Below, piece by piece: positions 13,074-15,631 of a stretch of DNA of 15,631 nt. The notes beneath the pieces were generated by a model, which saw only the letters and a program-made list of their open reading frames with translations, did not search any database and was not told the DNA's origin. The stretch lies in assembly GCA_029880065.1 (NCBI GenBank), contig JAOUPD010000016.1, positions 1 to 15,631 on the forward strand. Reading direction: 5' to 3'. This DNA is from Hadesarchaea archaeon (GTDB lineage Archaea > Hadarchaeota > Hadarchaeia > Hadarchaeales > Hadarchaeaceae). Made by a program: the position numbers and the translations under genes. Numbering within the stretch: the first letter of the stretch is position 1; each line of letters starts with the position of its first letter.

Positions 13074-14204
13074 ATGCTCGTGAGTTCGAGAACGAGGATG
13101 GATATCGACCCTGTTGCTCCTGAGTTCTCGGAAATCTTGAGCAAGGCACTGGCAGGCGAGGAGCTGAGTGTGGCCGATGGTGAACGGCTGTTAAGGGCCG
13201 AAGGCGAAGAGCTCTGGGCACTCGTCCGTGCAGCAGACGAAGTGAGGCGTAAAAATGTTGGGGAGATTGTAACTTACTTAATAAATAGGAACATTAATCA
13301 CACCAACATTTGCGCGGGAAGCTGCAAATTCTGCGCTTTTCAACGCTCACCCGACGATCCCGACGCTTATATGCTCACTCATGAACAGATCTCAGCAAAA
13401 GTTCGTGAGGCAATTGAGTTTGGGGCAACAGAGGTTTGCATCCAAGGTGGACTACGTCCGGAGTTTGGCCTGAAAGACTACATCGGCATCCTCAAAGCGG
13501 TGCGAGATGTCTCACCAAGCATTCACATTCACGCCTTCTCCCCTTCCGAAATTGACAAAATCGCGATGTTTGAGGGGCTGCCTGTCGAAGAGATCATCAA
13601 AAAGCTTCACAACGAGGGGCTGAATTCGGTTCCAGGGACGGCAGCTGAAATCCTCATCAGCCGTGTTCGAGAAATCATCTGCCCGAAGAAGATACCCACG
13701 AGCCGGTGGGTCGAGATAATCAAAGCTTGCCATAGCTTGGGTGTGCCAACGACAGCTACGATGATGTACGGGCACGTGGAAACGCTGCGAGAGAGGGCCC
13801 AACATCTATCCCTAATCCGCGAAATCCAACGTGAGACCCAAGGATTCACCGAATTCGTCCTTTTACCTTTCATGTTCCACAATACACAGCTTTGGCGCGG
13901 TGGATTGGTCAGCTCATCTCCAAGCGTCCAAGAAAACCTCCGCGTCCATGCAGTTTCAAGACTTATGCTCGCTGGCTTCATCAACAACATTCAAACCTCG
14001 TGGGTGAAGCTTGGCCCACGCGGAGCTCAGCTGATGTTAACAGCGGGGGCAAACGATCTGGGCGGGACTCTGTTTGAGGAAAATATCTCCCGGGCAGCTG
14101 GAGTAAACCAACAGCTGATGACTCCCGAGCAGCTGAAACAGCTCATCTTGGAATTAGGGCGCGTGCCTCACCAGCGAACTACAACATACGAGCTGCTTGA
14201 ATAA
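13074..14204 (+). CDS. cofH: CofH-type radical SAM enzyme (FO synthase subunit 2)
   Basis: A 376-residue radical SAM protein. CofH joins the tyrosine-derived hydroxybenzyl group to 5-amino-6-ribitylaminouracil, the first of two steps making the F420 chromophore FO; CofG does the second. The cluster motif is CAGSCKFCAF (C80, C84, C87 from ATG 13074), preceded by YLINRNINHTNI. Other landmarks are ATEVCIQGGLRPEFGL, SIHIHAFSPSEI, the SVPGTAAEI block, and TATMMYGHVET. I use ATG 13074 behind a GGGGGA ~10 nt upstream; TTG 13056 is possible. MqnE or MqnC of menaquinone synthesis are relatives and the main alternative, but the CAFQR and CIQGGL motifs favour CofH. CofG is not in the window. The FrhB-like gene lies divergently upstream. 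Confidence 0.92.
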   Translation: MLVSSRTRMDIDPVAPEFSEILSKALAGEELSVADGERLLRAEGEELWALVRAADEVRRKNVGEIVTYLINRNINHTNICAGSCKFCAFQRSPDDPDAYMLTHEQISAKVREAIEFGATEVCIQGGLRPEFGLKDYIGILKAVRDVSPSIHIHAFSPSEIDKIAMFEGLPVEEIIKKLHNEGLNSVPGTAAEILISRVREIICPKKIPTSRWVEIIKACHSLGVPTTATMMYGHVETLRERAQHLSLIREIQRETQGFTEFVLLPFMFHNTQLWRGGLVSSSPSVQENLRVHAVSRLMLAGFINNIQTSWVKLGPRGAQLMLTAGANDLGGTLFEENISRAAGVNQQLMTPEQLKQLILELGRVPHQRTTTYELLE

Positions 14205-14337
14205 TGTGGAGAGAGAGGCCCAGTTATAACGGGAGTAATTGTTGTTACTGTGATTGCCATTATCAGTGTGGAATTGGCTTTATTTTGCAGCCTTGGATAA
14301 AACTTTTAAATTTTAAAAACAGAAGAACGGTGAGAAG

Positions 14338-15315
14338 ATGAAAAAGATAAATGTTGGCATTATCGGTTATGGCAATGTTGGACGAGGCGTAGAAAAGGCT
14401 ATCGAAAGAAATGCAGATATGAAATTAGTGGCTATTTTGACTCGAAGACCAGAGCAGGTGAGAAAAGAAATTAAAGATGTTCACGTTTTTCATACTGATG
14501 AATCCCTTCCTAAAAGCGTTGAAATAGATGTGGCAGTTCTTTGTGGGGGTTCCAAAAAAGACATGCCAATTCAGGGGGCAAAATTTGCAGAAAAATACAA
14601 TACAGTAGATTCCTTTGATACGCATGTGGATATCCCAAGTTATTTTAAGAAAATGGATTCTATCGCAAAAAAACACGGGAACGTATCCATAATTTCTGCT
14701 GGTTGGGATCCTGGTATTTTCTCTCTCGAAAGAGTTTTGGGGGGTGCTTTTTTGCCTGAAAGTAAGCGTTACACCTTTTGGGGCAAAGGGGTCAGTCTTG
14801 GTCATTCAGATGCAGCGAGAAGAGTTAAGGGAGTTTCGGATGCGATACAGTATACTATCCCCATAGAGAAGGCAATTCAACGCATAAGGGCCGGCGATAC
14901 CCCTGATTTTTCAAAAAGAGAAATGCACAAAAGGGTGGTTTATGTTGTTCCAGAAGAAGGGGCGGACTTAAAAAAAATAAGAAAGGAAATAACTGAGATG
15001 CCTAAATACTTCGAGGGATACGATACAGAAGTTATATTCATCACTGAGAAAGAAATGAAAAAACATTCTACTTTTCCTCACGGTGGTTTCGTTTTTACAT
15101 CAGGAGTAACGGGTGATGGTAACAGACAAATTCTTGAATACAAATGCCAGTTAGAAAATAATTCAGAGTTCACTGCCAGCATTTTAGTTGCCTGCGCCAG
15201 AGCAGCTTATCGGCTAAATGAGGAAGGATACAGAGGAGCGTTTACCCTCTTAGATTTCCCCTTAAATTTTTTGAGTCCTTATTCTGGAGACTTCTTAAGA
15301 AAAAAAGAGTGGTAA
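14338..15315 (+). CDS. ddh: meso-Diaminopimelate dehydrogenase
   Basis: A 325-residue protein, the usual length. It reversibly converts L-2-amino-6-oxopimelate plus ammonia and NADPH to meso-diaminopimelate, a one-step route to lysine precursors. The N-terminal NADP site is VGIIGYGNVGRGVEKAI, followed by LVAILTRRPEQV. Substrate-binding and domain landmarks are VAVLCGGSKKDMP, VDSFDTHVDIP, SAGWDPGIFSLERVLGGAFLP (near 120-141), WGKGVSLGHSDAARRVKGV, and FPHGGFVFTSG near the end. An archaeal ribosome binding site (GGTGAGAAG) directly precedes the ATG, and a TTTTAAATTTTAAAA promoter-like stretch lies 14-35 nt before it. The enzyme is mainly bacterial and the gene is more AT-rich than most of the window, which suggests acquisition by transfer. 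Confidence 0.95.
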   Translation: MKKINVGIIGYGNVGRGVEKAIERNADMKLVAILTRRPEQVRKEIKDVHVFHTDESLPKSVEIDVAVLCGGSKKDMPIQGAKFAEKYNTVDSFDTHVDIPSYFKKMDSIAKKHGNVSIISAGWDPGIFSLERVLGGAFLPESKRYTFWGKGVSLGHSDAARRVKGVSDAIQYTIPIEKAIQRIRAGDTPDFSKREMHKRVVYVVPEEGADLKKIRKEITEMPKYFEGYDTEVIFITEKEMKKHSTFPHGGFVFTSGVTGDGNRQILEYKCQLENNSEFTASILVACARAAYRLNEEGYRGAFTLLDFPLNFLSPYSGDFLRKKEW

Positions 15316-15631
15316 ATAGCAAAGGTTGACAAATAGCATCGAGAGTGAATTCTCCGCCTGTTTTGAATCAAGGGCAAGACGGAATCCAAGTCCATGATCA
15401 CGGTGTGGTATTTCTCTTGATTCTCTGTAGGCCGGTCTGGTATAGCACTCGCACAGGTACCAACCACCACCTTTAATTACCTTACCTTCACCACTTGCTG
15501 GCCCGGTAGGATTGTTTTGCGGGCTGCGGGAAAAATAGCCATATTCGTACCAGTCGTAAACCCATTCAAATACATTGCCAGCCGTATCATAAAGGCCGTA
15601 ACCGTTCGGTTGGAAAGAACCGACGGGAGAT
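15295..15631 (-). CDS. SUMF1/FGE-type domain protein, C-terminal part only
   Basis: The frame is open from the window edge to TAA at 15295, giving 112 codons of a protein whose N-terminus lies outside. It matches the end of the formylglycine-generating-enzyme (SUMF1) domain: PVGSFQPNGYGLYDTAGNVFEWVYDWY, SPQNNPTGPASGEGKVIKGGGWY, then RPAYRESREIPHRD and GLGFRLALD. True FGE needs a precise Cys pair near the end; here only a C-x-C (YLCECY) is present, so it is probably a non-FGE member (as in many C-type-lectin-like or kinase-linked proteins). The last ~22 residues after the GFRLA motif are unusual and hydrophobic, and the gene overlaps the end of ddh by 21 nt on the opposite strand. Confidence 0.88.
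   Translation of the reverse strand, partial: SPVGSFQPNGYGLYDTAGNVFEWVYDWYEYGYFSRSPQNNPTGPASGEGKVIKGGGWYLCECYTRPAYRESREIPHRDHGLGFRLALDSKQAENSLSMLFVNLCYLPLFFS

Noticed and set aside
12931..13083. A 50-codon Lys/Arg-rich frame upstream of cofH
   Set aside because: It overlaps the cofH start, has no ribosome binding site and no recognisable motif; the 12812-13073 spacer is better read as promoter DNA, though a gene remnant is possible.

Overview
The window is archaeal. It carries a diphthine synthase gene, an archaeal-type riboflavin pathway reductase, a tungsten-type aldehyde:ferredoxin oxidoreductase, a CofH-type F420 biosynthesis enzyme, archaeal TATA elements, TTG/GTG starts behind GGTG-type ribosome binding sites, and tRNA genes interrupted by bulge-helix-bulge (BHB) introns. 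An anaerobic, F420-using, tungsten-using archaeon fits best, probably from a poorly cultivated lineage. The species cannot be named from this sequence alone.

Layout, left to right. Positions 1-1832 (minus) hold the N-terminal 610 residues of a large secreted parallel beta-helix protein that runs off the left edge. Positions 1942-3118 (minus) hold dph5, a DUF357 gene joined to it by an ATGA overlap, and a small membrane ORF. Position 3161 begins a tRNA-Lys(CUU) with two introns. A DUF362 gene (minus) and a radical SAM gene (plus) then diverge from position ~4120. The radical SAM gene meets the aldehyde oxidoreductase gene tail to tail, with overlapping stop codons. Position 6865 begins a tRNA-Gln(UUG) cut by four mini-introns. 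A small four-helix membrane protein gene and an intronless tRNA-Gln(CUG) follow. Positions 7769-8829 (minus) hold a KH-domain protein, an M50 metalloprotease and a stand-alone Lrp/AsnC-type RAM domain. Positions 8923-10427 (minus) hold tRNA-His (one intron), arfC/ribD2 and an overlapping TraB-family gene. The right third holds an alanine dehydrogenase/ornithine cyclodeaminase-family gene, an FrhB-family iron-sulfur flavoprotein, cofH, a bacterial-type meso-diaminopimelate dehydrogenase, and the C-terminal end of a SUMF1/FGE-type domain protein that runs off the right edge.

The most striking content is the tRNA set. Three of four tRNA genes contain seven introns of only 18-22 nt, all with the same plan: 1 nt, a small hairpin, a 4-nt strand that pairs with the exon, then 2 nt. 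The tRNA-Gln(UUG) gene has two introns in the D-loop and two in the T-arm, leaving internal exons of 5 and 6 nt, and none in the anticodon loop. Removing the four introns gives a complete 73-nt tRNA-Gln that matches the intronless sister gene 670 nt downstream in every structural segment length.

The protein genes mostly form short independent units. Translation modification (dph5), flavin and deazaflavin cofactor synthesis (arfC, cofH), redox enzymes that probably use ferredoxin or F420 (aldehyde oxidoreductase, FrhB-like) and amino acid dehydrogenases (AlaDH/OCD, Ddh) fit an anaerobic heterotrophic or mixed lifestyle. The FrhB-like and ddh genes look clearly more AT-rich than the rest and may be acquired.
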